Positions 17,095 through 25,386 are shown, numbered from the stretch's first letter. The stretch: DNA of 64,000 nt from Saccharospirillum salsuginis (GCF_014651855.1 NZ_BMXR01000007.1:1-64000), one strand, 5' to 3'. Made by a program: numbers and translations. Notes: generated by a model not told the origin, from the sequence alone.

Positions 17095-17289
17095 ATGACC
17101 GTAACAACCGATACCTTTGCCAACTACCCCGATCCGGCCAGGACGAAACTGAACACGCTGCGTCGGTGGCTTCTGGATGTCGCCAACGAGCACGAATTGG
17201 GATCCGTGACCGAGTCGTTGAAATGGGGCGAGCCCAGCTTTCAGGTGAAAAATGGAAGTACGGTGCGAATGGACTGGAAGCAGGCGTAA
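17095..17289 (+). pseudogene. Truncated DUF1801 protein (N-terminal part only)
   Basis: A 64-codon frame, TFANYPDPARTKLNTLRRWLLDVA...VTESLKWGEPSFQVKNGSTVRMDWK, that matches the first half of DUF1801 proteins, which normally run to about 110-140 residues. After MDWK the family sequence stops abruptly at about 17280, and the next bases read as coding on the opposite strand (see 17280-17345). The second half of the domain is missing, so this is probably a gene remnant made by a deletion. Confidence 0.65.
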
Positions 17290-17345
17290 ACATCCTTGCC
17301 CTCGTCGAGCCATCGTTTGATGCGCTCCTGTTCAATGGTTTTCAA
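17280..17345 (-). pseudogene. C-terminal remnant resembling DUF72 (YecE-like)
   Basis: Reading the minus strand from 17345 gives LKTIEQERIKRWLDEGKDVY, then AC. The WLDEGKDVYA pattern strongly recalls the end of DUF72 proteins (W-x-x-x-G-x-D-V-Y-x-Y-F-N). The fragment is cut at about 17280, exactly where the DUF1801 fragment ends. Its upstream side overlaps the end of the DUF488 gene in another frame. Identification rests on a short motif and is tentative. Confidence 0.4.
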
Positions 17346-17694
17346 TGAACTCGCGAGTCAGATACTCGCGCAAGGCCACGGCCTGGTTGTGCTCCGTGTC
17401 GCGCGCGGAGTACAGCAACGTGATCGGACCCTGTCCGGCCTCCTGCGTCAATTGTTCGATAGCGTCCTGTTGCCCACGCAGTTCCTCGAAATAATGGTGC
17501 TTGAACGCTTCCCACTTGTCCGAGTCGTGGTTGAACCACTTTCGAAGTCGGGTGCTCGGCGCCAGTGTCTTGAGCCAGCGATCCGCCTGAACCTCCTCTT
17601 TGGTGCGACCACGTGGCCAGACCCGGTCCACCAATACGCGATAACCGTCGTTCGTTGCGGGGGACTCATAAACGCGTTTAATGCGAATCTCCAT
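17332..17694 (-). CDS. DUF488 family protein
   Basis: A 120-residue protein, MEIRIKRVYESPATNDGYRVLVDRVWPRG, matching DUF488 (the RVWPRG motif and WFNHDSDKWEAF are diagnostic). I chose ATG 17694 because AGAGG lies 8 bases upstream; in-frame codons to 17760 add residues without family similarity. It ends next to the DUF72-like remnant and is convergent with the DUF1801 fragment. The family's function is unknown. Confidence 0.85.
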   Translation of the reverse strand: MEIRIKRVYESPATNDGYRVLVDRVWPRGRTKEEVQADRWLKTLAPSTRLRKWFNHDSDKWEAFKHHYFEELRGQQDAIEQLTQEAGQGPITLLYSARDTEHNQAVALREYLTREFIENH

Positions 17695-17868
17695 CCGTCC
17701 AGCCTCTTTGGTTTTCGGGAAACCTGTCTTCAATGATGCGACAAGGACGTAGCCCATCACAACCTTGAGAAGTGAAGCATTAACCCGCCGCTCTTACGTT
17801 GCTTTCCTCGCCCATCTTGCATAACGTCGAATCTTCACACCGTTCAATAATCGAATAGGAGAAGATCG

Positions 17869-18090
17869 ATGCCCGATAGTCGCTACACCGAATACAAGGT
17901 CGTTCACCTCGCCGAAGGAGGTTGCGGCACTATCCTGCTGGGGGCTTCAGGCCTGCCGTTGCGCAAGATCGAAGCGGAACTGAATGCGCTGGCGGCCGAT
18001 GGCTGGCAGGTGGTCTTTCAGGTGTTGGAACAAAAGCGCTTCTGGCTCTTCTGGCAGCGTGAAGCCATGATCGTCACCCTGGGGCGGTGA
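17869..18090 (+). CDS. DUF4177 family small protein
   Basis: A 73-residue cytoplasmic protein, TEYKVVHLAEGG...IEAELNALAADGWQVVFQVLEQKRFWLFWQREAMIVTLGR. The pattern of N-terminal YKVV, central E-x-x-L-N-x-L-a-x-D-G-W and a closing strand is that of DUF4177. ATAGGAG precedes ATG 17869. Its TGA overlaps the ATG of the yidD-like gene (TGATG), so the two are coupled. No function known. Confidence 0.82.
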   Translation: MPDSRYTEYKVVHLAEGGCGTILLGASGLPLRKIEAELNALAADGWQVVFQVLEQKRFWLFWQREAMIVTLGR

Positions 18091-18368
18091 TGTCGCCGAC
18101 ACGGTGCGTTCTCTGGATGATCGGGCGTTACCGGGCCACCGGTGGCGGTCGACGCTGGTTCGGAATCGACTGCAATTTCGAACCCAGCTGTTCGGCCTTT
18201 ACGGAAGAGGCCATTCGCCGGCACGGCCTGGTACCGGGAATGCGGCTCGGTTGGGACCGAATACGTCGCTGCAATCGGCACGATGCCGTATGCAAGTGTC
18301 ATGAACCGGTTCCGGACCGGGCCACTCCAGGCCATTCTCACCTCAAGAGACGGGAACGGGCACGCTGA
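18090..18368 (+). CDS. yidD: YidD-like membrane insertion efficiency factor
   Basis: A 92-residue protein of the YidD (DUF37) type: GRYRATGGGRRWFGIDCNFEPSCSAFTEEAIRRHGLVPGMRLGWDRIRRC. YidD assists YidC-dependent insertion of inner-membrane proteins and is normally encoded between rnpA and yidC. Here it is away from that locus and its end diverges: RCNRHDAVCKCHEP replaces the usual RCHPWHPGGYDP. It may be a second, diverged paralogue. It sits between DUF4177 and TM2-domain genes in a tight operon. Confidence 0.75.
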   Translation: MSPTRCVLWMIGRYRATGGGRRWFGIDCNFEPSCSAFTEEAIRRHGLVPGMRLGWDRIRRCNRHDAVCKCHEPVPDRATPGHSHLKRRERAR

Positions 18369-18755
18369 ATGCTGAAACAAGACGAAGTCGACAACGACGA
18401 AGAGCAACTCAAGACCGAAGCCAACGCCTTGCCCGCCGAAGCGCGCAAGGCCTTTTACCGCGAAGCCGGTCGGGCCGTGAAAGATCCCGACACCTACGCC
18501 GCCCTGAACTGGTTTTTCATCACGGGATTGCATCATTTTTATCTCGGCCGCTGGGGTCGGGGTGCGCTGGATCTGGCGCTGTTTGTGTCGGGGCTCATTG
18601 TGATGTTCACCCATTCCGTGCTTTGGGGGTTGGGGATGATCGCGTTGATCACCGTCCTTGAGTTTTGGGCACTGTTTCGCTCCCAGATCATCGTTCAGGA
18701 CTGGAACAATCAGGTGTACCGGAGACTGCTTGACCGGTATCGGGGGCGACACTGA
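18369..18755 (+). CDS. TM2 domain-containing protein
   Basis: A 128-residue protein: a charged cytoplasmic N-terminus (residues 1-48), then NWFFITGLHHFYLGRWGRGALDLALF, the TM2 signature (helix, G-x-H-x-F-Y-L-G, helix), and a third hydrophobic stretch (VLWGLGMIALITVLEFWALF). It starts directly after the yidD-like stop and ends the operon. TM2 proteins are small inner-membrane proteins of unknown role. Confidence 0.85.
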   Translation: MLKQDEVDNDEEQLKTEANALPAEARKAFYREAGRAVKDPDTYAALNWFFITGLHHFYLGRWGRGALDLALFVSGLIVMFTHSVLWGLGMIALITVLEFWALFRSQIIVQDWNNQVYRRLLDRYRGRH

Positions 18756-19262
18756 ACGTCGTCGTCAGGTGTTCATAATATCGAACATATGGCACGATTT
18801 CGGAACCGATTTATTAGATCCCTAAAGAAGCCTGAGAAAATTTTTTAGGGATCTAATAGTTATTCCCCCAAAAATTAATAGCCTCGAAAGTGCGTTTCGA
18901 ATGACGCTGAATATTCATTTTCAGTCGAACTTTTTATTCACTGGGCATGATTATTATTTGGGCCGTATTGAAGCGGTTTATGCACTAAATATATGTTTGT
19001 AACCTATTGATAATAAAAGATTTATAAGGGTTTTATCGAAAGCGGTTTGTAGGCCGAATTGTAGCGGAGGCATCCTGAATGCAACGGCGTTCGGCTCGGT
19101 GCGAAAAAAATGTCTTGCAACCCTGCCGTTATTGAATCTAGGGTATCCGCAGTTCAGCGCTGTGCGATTTATCAATTCCTGACTATCCTGAAATGGCAGG
19201 CTGAACACGGTATGTGTGATTCGAGGAAAACTGTCAAAAATATTTGAAATAGGTGGTGTGAC
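18756..19262. other. AT-rich gene-free interval before the doe operon
   Basis: About 500 bases, clearly richer in A+T than either side, with no believable gene. It holds a perfect 15-bp inverted repeat (18812-18858) and a smaller TCGAAA/TTTCGA repeat near 18884-18900. The doe promoter and its control sites should be here, but I could not fix a -35/-10 pair with confidence. Confidence 0.55.
18812..18858. repeat. Perfect 15-bp inverted repeat
   Basis: TATTAGATCCCTAAA (18812-18826) and TTTAGGGATCTAATA (18844-18858) with a 17-base spacer. It ends 404 bases before the first doe gene. It may be a regulator site or a terminator for the TM2 operon; there is a T-run in the spacer rather than after the stem. 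Confidence 0.7.
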
Positions 19263-20435
19263 GTGGCGCAGCAGCATGCACAAAACTGGGATGCGTTTAT
19301 CGAGGAATCGGTCGCGTTTCGGCGTGAATTGCATCGGCAACCCGAACTCAGCTGGTCGGAAGAACAAACGGCGGACAACATCCGTCGGCGCCTGACGGCA
19401 CTGGGAATCGAATGGGAGCCCTGCGCTCAAACCGGCACCGTTGCCCGTCTGGCGGGACAGGCGAGCGGGCGCCACGTCGCGTTGCGCGCAGACATCGACG
19501 CCTTGCCCATACACGAAGACACCGGCGCCGACTGGTCTTCCCAAACCGACGGGTGCATGCATGCCTGCGGTCACGACGGTCACACCGCCACCTTGTTCGC
19601 CGCCGCTCAGTGGCTGAAGCAGCACGAAGCCGAATTGCCGGGTCCGGTCACGCTCCTGTTCCAACCCGCCGAAGAAGGCGGCCACGGCGCCAAACGCATG
19701 ATCGAAGACGGTGCCTTGAAGGGCGTGGACGCGGTTTTCGGCTGGCATAACTGGCCGGCCATCCCGTTCGGGCAGGCGGTGTGTCCCAATGGCGCCGTCA
19801 TGGCCGGCAACGGCACCTTCAAGATCGAAGTGCGCGGGCAGGGCGGTCATTCCAGCCAGCCCGAGGTGTGCCGCGACCCGGTTCTGGCCGGCTCCGCCAT
19901 CGTTGTGGCGTTGCAGCAAATCGTCAGCCGGCGTCTGGCTCCCCAGGATGCCACCGTGTTCAGCGTCACCTCTTTCGATGCGCGCAGCGGCGTCACCATC
20001 ATACCCGACTCCGCGACGCTCGAAGGCAGTTTTCGCCTCGCCAATCCCGACCAGCGCGATACCCTGGCGACCCTGATCGACGACATCGCCCAATCCACCG
20101 CGCGGGCCCATGGCGTGGAGTGCGACGTCAGCGTTTATCCGCGTTACGGGGCGACCATCAACCACCCGGAAGAGGCGTCGCTCTACCGGCAGGCGTTGCA
20201 GGACGAATTCGGGTCCGACGTGATCAGTCAGTCCACCCCGGTTCCCATCATGGCCTCGGAAGACTTCAGCTATTACCTGAATGAAGTCCCGGGCGCCTTC
20301 GCCCTGATCGGGTCGGACGACGGCCGGCAACACGATATTCCGTGCCACAGTCCGAAATACGACTTCAACGACGCGCTGATCCCCCATGTGGCGCGCATTT
20401 ACGCTCGACTGGCCGGGGCACCCATACCGGACTGA
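19263..20435 (+). CDS. doeB2: N2-acetyl-L-2,4-diaminobutanoate deacetylase, M20 family
   Basis: A 390-residue M20 aminoacylase. Metal and catalytic motifs are clear: LRADIDALPIHED, HACGHDGHTA (residues about 98-107) and PAEEGGHGAKRMI. The start is GTG 19263 with AGGTGG 6 bases upstream. On its own it would be called an amidohydrolase or hippurate hydrolase. Placement in front of doeD, doeA and doeC makes it the M20-type DoeB2, which removes acetate from the product of ectoine ring opening. This form replaces the unrelated M14-like DoeB of Halomonas. Confidence 0.85.
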   Translation: MAQQHAQNWDAFIEESVAFRRELHRQPELSWSEEQTADNIRRRLTALGIEWEPCAQTGTVARLAGQASGRHVALRADIDALPIHEDTGADWSSQTDGCMHACGHDGHTATLFAAAQWLKQHEAELPGPVTLLFQPAEEGGHGAKRMIEDGALKGVDAVFGWHNWPAIPFGQAVCPNGAVMAGNGTFKIEVRGQGGHSSQPEVCRDPVLAGSAIVVALQQIVSRRLAPQDATVFSVTSFDARSGVTIIPDSATLEGSFRLANPDQRDTLATLIDDIAQSTARAHGVECDVSVYPRYGATINHPEEASLYRQALQDEFGSDVISQSTPVPIMASEDFSYYLNEVPGAFALIGSDDGRQHDIPCHSPKYDFNDALIPHVARIYARLAGAPIPD

Positions 20436-20488
20436 TCCATGGTCTACACTCGACCTAACCAACCAAGCTCGACAGAGGAGGGGCTGAT

Positions 20489-21775
20489 ATGGCTGATATG
20501 AACGTGTTTGAACAGTGGGAATCCAATATCCGTGGCTATTGCCGTTTGTATCCCACGGTGTTCAAGTCGGCCTCGAATGCGAGGCAGGTAGACGAAGCCG
20601 GGAAGTCTTACATCGACTTCTTCGCCGGTGCCGGTGTGCTCAATTTCGGGCACAACAACGAGCACATGAAAAAAGCGTTGATCGAGTTCATTCAGAACGA
20701 TGGTGTGGCGCACAGTCTGGACACCTACACCACCGTCAAGCGCGACTTTCTGGATAAATTCGCCGACACCATTCTCAAGCCGCGCAACATGAACCACAAA
20801 ATGCAGTTCATGGGGCCCACCGGCACCAACGCCGTTGAAGCGGCGCTCAAGCTGGCACGCCGGGTCACCGGTCGCAAGAACGTGGTCGCTTACAGCCACG
20901 GCTTTCACGGTATGACGCTGGGCTCGCTGGCCTGCACAGCCAACGCCGTCTTCCGCAATGCCGCCGGTGTACCGCTGGAGCATGTGGTGCGCCAGCCCTT
21001 TGGCTGTGAAACCCGCTGCGAAGGCTGCGAAATGGGATGCGGTACCGAAGCGGTCGACCGTCTGCGTGCGCAGTTCGAGGATTCCTCCAGCGGCCTGGAA
21101 AAACCGGCGGCGTTTCTGGTCGAGGCCATCCAGGCCGAGGGCGGTGTCCACGTCGCCAGCCAGGAATGGTTGCAGGCGGTTCAAAAGCTGGCGCACGACC
21201 TGGGCGCCTTGTTCATCATCGACGACATCCAGGCCGGTTGCGGCCGCACCGGCAGCTACTTCAGCTTCGACGGCATGGGGCTGGACCCGGACATCGTCAC
21301 CCTGGCCAAGGGCATCGGCGGTTTCGGTACGCCGCTGGCGATGAACCTGGTCAAGCCGGAGCATGACGAACACTGGAACCCGGGTGAACACACCGGCACC
21401 TTCCGGGGACAGGGCTTCTCCTTCGTCGCCGGCGTGGAAGCGTTGAAATACTTCGACAACGACAACCTGATGACCGACACCAAGCGCAAGGGCGAGGTCT
21501 TGAAAGAACACCTGCAAGGCATTGTCAGCCAGCACTCCGGCAAACCGTTCCAGGTTCGCGGCAAAGGCATGATGCAGGCCATCGACCTGGGCGACGGTGC
21601 CCTGGCCAAAAAAGTGGCTCAAGAGTGTTTCAGCCAGGGATTGCTGATCGGTGCCTGTGGCACGGGCGGTAAGGTGTTGAAGTTGATTCCGCCGCTGACC
21701 ATTCCCGATGCCGATCTCAATGAAGGTCTGGCCATTCTGTCGAAGGCTGTGAATACCGTTGTGGAGGGTGCATGA
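20489..21775 (+). CDS. doeD: L-2,4-diaminobutyrate transaminase, ectoine catabolism
   Basis: A 428-residue class III PLP aminotransferase, close to EctB in style. Motifs: GPTGTNAVEAALKLARRVTGRKNV, IIDDIQAGCGRTGSYFSF with the PLP-facing Asp, and VTLAKGIGGFG with the Schiff-base Lys. GAGGAGGGG precedes ATG 20489. It converts diaminobutyrate to aspartate semialdehyde. EctB runs the same reaction in the biosynthetic direction, but no ectA or ectC is nearby and the neighbours are catabolic, so DoeD is preferred. Confidence 0.87.
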   Translation: MADMNVFEQWESNIRGYCRLYPTVFKSASNARQVDEAGKSYIDFFAGAGVLNFGHNNEHMKKALIEFIQNDGVAHSLDTYTTVKRDFLDKFADTILKPRNMNHKMQFMGPTGTNAVEAALKLARRVTGRKNVVAYSHGFHGMTLGSLACTANAVFRNAAGVPLEHVVRQPFGCETRCEGCEMGCGTEAVDRLRAQFEDSSSGLEKPAAFLVEAIQAEGGVHVASQEWLQAVQKLAHDLGALFIIDDIQAGCGRTGSYFSFDGMGLDPDIVTLAKGIGGFGTPLAMNLVKPEHDEHWNPGEHTGTFRGQGFSFVAGVEALKYFDNDNLMTDTKRKGEVLKEHLQGIVSQHSGKPFQVRGKGMMQAIDLGDGALAKKVAQECFSQGLLIGACGTGGKVLKLIPPLTIPDADLNEGLAILSKAVNTVVEGA

Positions 21776-23079
21776 GACAGCGCGATGACATGACCTTTCC
21801 GTTCGAGGAGTACGTGCGGCGCCTGGACGGGTTGCGCGAGCGGATGGCCAAGCGCCTGCTCGATGCTGTGGTGATCACGGATCCGGAAAACCTGATGTAC
21901 CTGACGGATTATCAGACCACGGGGTATTCGTTCTTCCAGTGCCTGGTCGTACCGCTGGAAGACGAACCCTTCATGATTACCCGTTACATGGAAGAGTCCA
22001 ACATCCATGCCCGGACCTGGGTGAAGCATACCCGCCCTTATCCGGACACGGGGGATGCCATTCAGATGTTGGTCGAATCGCTGCGCGAGTTCGGTCTGGC
22101 CGGTAAGAACATCGGCTACGAACGGAACAGCTATTTCTTCCCGGCCTACCATCAGGACAGCATCCACACCACCTTTCTGGATGGTCAGTTGATGGACTGT
22201 TTCGGCATCGTCGAGGAAGGTCGTGTCTGCAAGTCGCCGGTCGAGATCGATGTCATGAAGAAAGCCGCACTTGCGACCGAGGCCGGCATGAAAGCCGGCT
22301 TCGATGCCTGCGTGGCCGGCGCGACGGAGAACGAGATCGGCGCGGCGGTATCCAACGCCATGTTCCGCGCCGGTGGCGAGCCGCCGGCGGTGATGCCCTA
22401 CATCACCTCCGGACCGCGCACCATGATCGGCCATGCCACTTGGGAAGGCCGCACCGTTCAGCCGGGGGAGCACGTCTTTCTGGAAATCGGCGGCTGCTAT
22501 CGGCGCTACCACACGGCCATGATGCGTACCGTCGTACTGGGTGACCTGACCGACTCGATGCATCACGCCCAGGAGCGTATGAAGCACGCGTTGCGGGAAG
22601 TGAAAAAGCTGATTCGTCCCGGACTGACCGTTTCGGATGTTGATAATCTGGTGCGCAACATCATTACGGACAATGACGTGGGCGCCCGACTGGTCACGCG
22701 GTCCGGTTATTCGATCGGCATCGCGTTTCCGCCGGCCTGGGACGAGGGCTATATCGTCAGCCTCAAACAAGGCGATTCCCGCGTTCTGGAGGAAGGCATG
22801 ACCTTTCACATCCTGCCCTGGATGTGGGGCGTGGACGGCGACAAGACGGTCGGTATTTCCGACACCATTCGGGTGACTGATCGGGGCTGTGAGTCGTTCT
22901 TCACGCTGGACGAGGACTTCGTGGTCAAGCCGGAATTCGCGGCTCGCGAAATCGAACCCAGAGATGTGGCTCCCACAGTGGTCAATGAGCCTTCAAACGA
23001 ACCCGAGGCGCCCAAATCGTCCGAAAAAAAGGCCCGGTCCAAGGGTAAGGAAAAACAAACCCAGGCCGCCGCCAACTGA
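21772..23079 (+). CDS. doeA: Ectoine hydrolase
   Basis: A 435-residue M24 (creatinase/Xaa-Pro peptidase-like) protein. N-terminal domain: VVITDPENLMYLTDYQTTGYSFFQ. C-terminal pita-bread domain: GHATWEGRTVQPGEHVFLEIGGCYRRYHTAMMRTVVLG and GYSIGIAFPPAWDEG. This matches DoeA, which opens the ectoine ring to N-alpha-acetyl-diaminobutyrate. ATG 21772 overlaps the doeD stop by four bases. The last 45 or so residues are an odd hydrophilic tail rich in Lys, Glu and Pro (e.g. SSEKKARSKGKEKQTQ), beyond the usual family end near residue 395. Confidence 0.9.
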   Translation: MRQRDDMTFPFEEYVRRLDGLRERMAKRLLDAVVITDPENLMYLTDYQTTGYSFFQCLVVPLEDEPFMITRYMEESNIHARTWVKHTRPYPDTGDAIQMLVESLREFGLAGKNIGYERNSYFFPAYHQDSIHTTFLDGQLMDCFGIVEEGRVCKSPVEIDVMKKAALATEAGMKAGFDACVAGATENEIGAAVSNAMFRAGGEPPAVMPYITSGPRTMIGHATWEGRTVQPGEHVFLEIGGCYRRYHTAMMRTVVLGDLTDSMHHAQERMKHALREVKKLIRPGLTVSDVDNLVRNIITDNDVGARLVTRSGYSIGIAFPPAWDEGYIVSLKQGDSRVLEEGMTFHILPWMWGVDGDKTVGISDTIRVTDRGCESFFTLDEDFVVKPEFAAREIEPRDVAPTVVNEPSNEPEAPKSSEKKARSKGKEKQTQAAAN

Positions 23080-23146
23080 TGTCATATCAGGCCGGTGTCG
23101 CGGTGCGTCGGGTAGCGCGACACCCTACAATCAAAGAGGAATCAAC

Positions 23147-24520
23147 ATGCTGACAGCCACAGATCCAAGCACCGGAAAAATCGTGCGTGAAGTACAGCCG
23201 GCCAGTTCATCCGAGGTCGAGCGCATCCTGGTGACGGCGGACGCGGCCTATCAAAGCTGGCGGCAGACCACGTTCGATGAACGTGCACGTGTACTGAAGG
23301 ATGTCGCCAAGCTGATGCGCGACGACATCGAAAACCTCGCCATTCTGATGACCGAGGAGATGGGCAAGCCGATCAAGGAAGCGCGGGGCGAAGTACAGAA
23401 AGCCGCCTGGTGCGCCGAACACTATGCCGAGCACGCCGAGGACTATCTGAAAACCGATACCATCGAATCTGATGCGACCCTCAGTTATGTCCAATATCGG
23501 CCGTTGGGTGTGATTCTCGGCATTTTGCCCTGGAACGCGCCTTTCTGGCTCGCGTTCCGCTATTGCGCCCCGACGCTGATGGCCGGCAACACCTGTGTGA
23601 TGAAACACGACCCGCACGTACCGGCCTGTGCCGAGGCCATCGGCAAATTGTTCGAACGGGTCGGTGCGCCGGAAGGCATCTTCCAGAACCTGCCGTTGGA
23701 AACACCGGACGTGGAAAAAGTGATTCGCGACGACCGCATCCAAGCCGTGTCCTTCACCGGGTCGGAGAAAGGCGGGGCGGCCGTGGCCTCCATCGCCGCG
23801 TCCGAAATCAAGCATTCCGTGCTCGAACTCGGCGGCTCCGACCCGGCCATTGTGCTGTCCGATGCCAACCTGGAAGAAGCGGCGGATGTGATCACGCTGT
23901 CGCGCATCATCAACGCCGGCCAGAGCTGCATCGCCGCCAAACGCATCATTGTCGAAGCGCCGGTGTACGACCGCATGGTCGAACTGCTGGAAGAGCGGTT
24001 GGCTAAGCTCAAGCTCGGAGACCCGCGCGAAGAGACCACCGACATCGGCCCCATCGCCCGCCCGGATCTGCGCGACAACCTGCACCGCCAGGTGACCGAA
24101 ACCGTCCAGGCCGGCGCTCGCTGCCTGCTGGGCGGTGAAATGCCCAGTGGTGACGGCTACTACTACCCGGTGACACTGCTCGCCGATGTCACCGAGGACA
24201 TGACCGGCAGCTGCGAGGAAACCTTCGGGCCGATTGCCGTAGTGATGAAAGCCGAGAACGAAGTTCAGGCTCTGGCCATGGCCAACAACAGCCGCTATGG
24301 CCTGGCGGCCGCCATCTGGACCGATGCCAAGCGCGGCGAGGCTCTGGCTCCGCTGATCGAAACCGGCCAGGTCGCGATCAATGGCATCGTCAAGACCGAC
24401 CCGAGGCTGCCGAGCGGTGGCATCAAGAAGTCCGGTTTTGGCCGCGAACTGGGTCCGCACGGCATTCGCGAATTCGTGAACGCCCAGCAGATCTGGATCG
24501 GCCCGAAAAAAGACGGCTGA
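23147..24520 (+). CDS. doeC: Aspartate-semialdehyde dehydrogenase, ectoine catabolism (ALDH family)
   Basis: A 457-residue NAD(P)-dependent aldehyde dehydrogenase. Motifs: ILPWNAPFWLAFRYCAPTLMAGN, SFTGSEKGG (cofactor loop), LELGGSDPAIVL with the general base Glu, and NAGQSCIAAKRI with catalytic Cys. ATG 23147 has AGAGGA 7 bases upstream; codons further upstream lie in the doeA region and are not used. The sequence alone would suggest succinate-semialdehyde dehydrogenase; operon context favours DoeC, which turns aspartate semialdehyde into aspartate. Confidence 0.85.
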   Translation: MLTATDPSTGKIVREVQPASSSEVERILVTADAAYQSWRQTTFDERARVLKDVAKLMRDDIENLAILMTEEMGKPIKEARGEVQKAAWCAEHYAEHAEDYLKTDTIESDATLSYVQYRPLGVILGILPWNAPFWLAFRYCAPTLMAGNTCVMKHDPHVPACAEAIGKLFERVGAPEGIFQNLPLETPDVEKVIRDDRIQAVSFTGSEKGGAAVASIAASEIKHSVLELGGSDPAIVLSDANLEEAADVITLSRIINAGQSCIAAKRIIVEAPVYDRMVELLEERLAKLKLGDPREETTDIGPIARPDLRDNLHRQVTETVQAGARCLLGGEMPSGDGYYYPVTLLADVTEDMTGSCEETFGPIAVVMKAENEVQALAMANNSRYGLAAAIWTDAKRGEALAPLIETGQVAINGIVKTDPRLPSGGIKKSGFGRELGPHGIREFVNAQQIWIGPKKDG

Positions 24521-24530
24521 TTGGGAACCA

Positions 24531-24811
24531 AGTAGGGCAGAAGTGGTCCGACACATCGGGCGACAGCGATATCTGCCGTTTACAACAGTGCCGCTCAACT
24601 GAAACGACCGGCATTCACTTAGTAGGGCAGAAGAGCCTGAAGGGCGTTATCTGCCGTTTAATACGGTGCCTGTCAAAGAGACGAACGGCACCGTTGATAA
24701 CGGCAGATAACGCCGTCGCTCTTCTGCCCTACTAATTCAGTGCCATTCGTTTCAACTCGCCGGCACCGCTGTAAACGGCAGATAACGCCCTTCGGGCTCT
24801 TCTGCCCTACA
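24531..24811. repeat. Inverted composite of GTAGGGCAGAAG / TATCTGCCGTTTA repeats
   Basis: Four copies of a repeat running from GTAGGGCAGAAG to TATCTGCCGTTTA: two forward (24531-24581, 24621-24660) and two reverse (24698-24732, 24772-24811). Each pair is joined by a related spacer (CAGTGCCG...TGAAACGA), so 24531-24660 and 24683-24811 are imperfect inverted copies of one ~130-bp unit. Similar units lie at 37595-37680. Placed between doeC and the convergent tetR gene. Confidence 0.8.
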
Positions 24812-24813
24812 AT

Positions 24814-25386
24814 TTATCCAGCCCCCAATCCAACCACCTCGCACTGTCCACGCAACAGCCTCAACCAATCCTCCACATCCATCTCCTCACCCCCAAGCCC
24901 CTCCACCAACACAAAGAAATAACTCGCCATCCAGGCTCGCGAGACCCAATACGCCCGCTCTTCCGTCAAACCATCTACGCCCGTCAATCGCCGGGACAAT
25001 TCGGACATGAATCCGGTCAACTGGGACCCGAAGCCGCTCATATCAAACATCGAGGTGGTCAACAGCGCCCGACTCAACGTCGGATTCGAGGCGTAGAACC
25101 GGTACAGGTGGCGCGCATGAATCAGCAGAACCTCCAGCCCACCGCTGGACTTCGGAACCTCTTCGCGCGCCCAGGCGAGCGCCGACTCCACGTCGTTGTA
25201 CAAAATCGCCCTCAACAGCGTCGGCTTGTCCGGGAAGTGTGAAAACACGGTGCCCACGCTGACGTCACATACCCGGGCCAGCTGCCGTGTGGTGGTGGGT
25301 TCATACCCCTGTTCAATGAACAATCGCTTGGCTTCCGCAAGCAGGCGATGGCGGGTGTCGGCTTTCTGTTGCTGGCGTTTGGACAC
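24814..25386 (-). CDS. TetR family transcriptional regulator
   Basis: A 190-residue repressor. Residues 11-57 form the TetR HTH: TRHRLLAEAKRLFIEQGYEPTTTRQLARVCDVSVGTVFSHFPDKPTLLRAIL. The remainder is a helical ligand domain without recognisable specificity. It is divergent from a DUF6463/FAD-monooxygenase operon, and three TGANCATGNTCA palindromes lie between them, so it probably represses both itself and that operon. Confidence 0.88.
   Translation of the reverse strand: MSKRQQQKADTRHRLLAEAKRLFIEQGYEPTTTRQLARVCDVSVGTVFSHFPDKPTLLRAILYNDVESALAWAREEVPKSSGGLEVLLIHARHLYRFYASNPTLSRALLTTSMFDMSGFGSQLTGFMSELSRRLTGVDGLTEERAYWVSRAWMASYFFVLVEGLGGEEMDVEDWLRLLRGQCEVVGLGAG

Noticed and set aside
20489..21775. 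EctB of ectoine biosynthesis
   Set aside because: No ectA or ectC is adjacent; neighbours are doeB2, doeA and doeC, so the catabolic transaminase DoeD fits better.
24531..24811. CRISPR-like array
   Set aside because: Repeat copies are in both orientations and spacers are related to each other, so it is a palindromic repeat cluster, not CRISPR. No cas gene is present.
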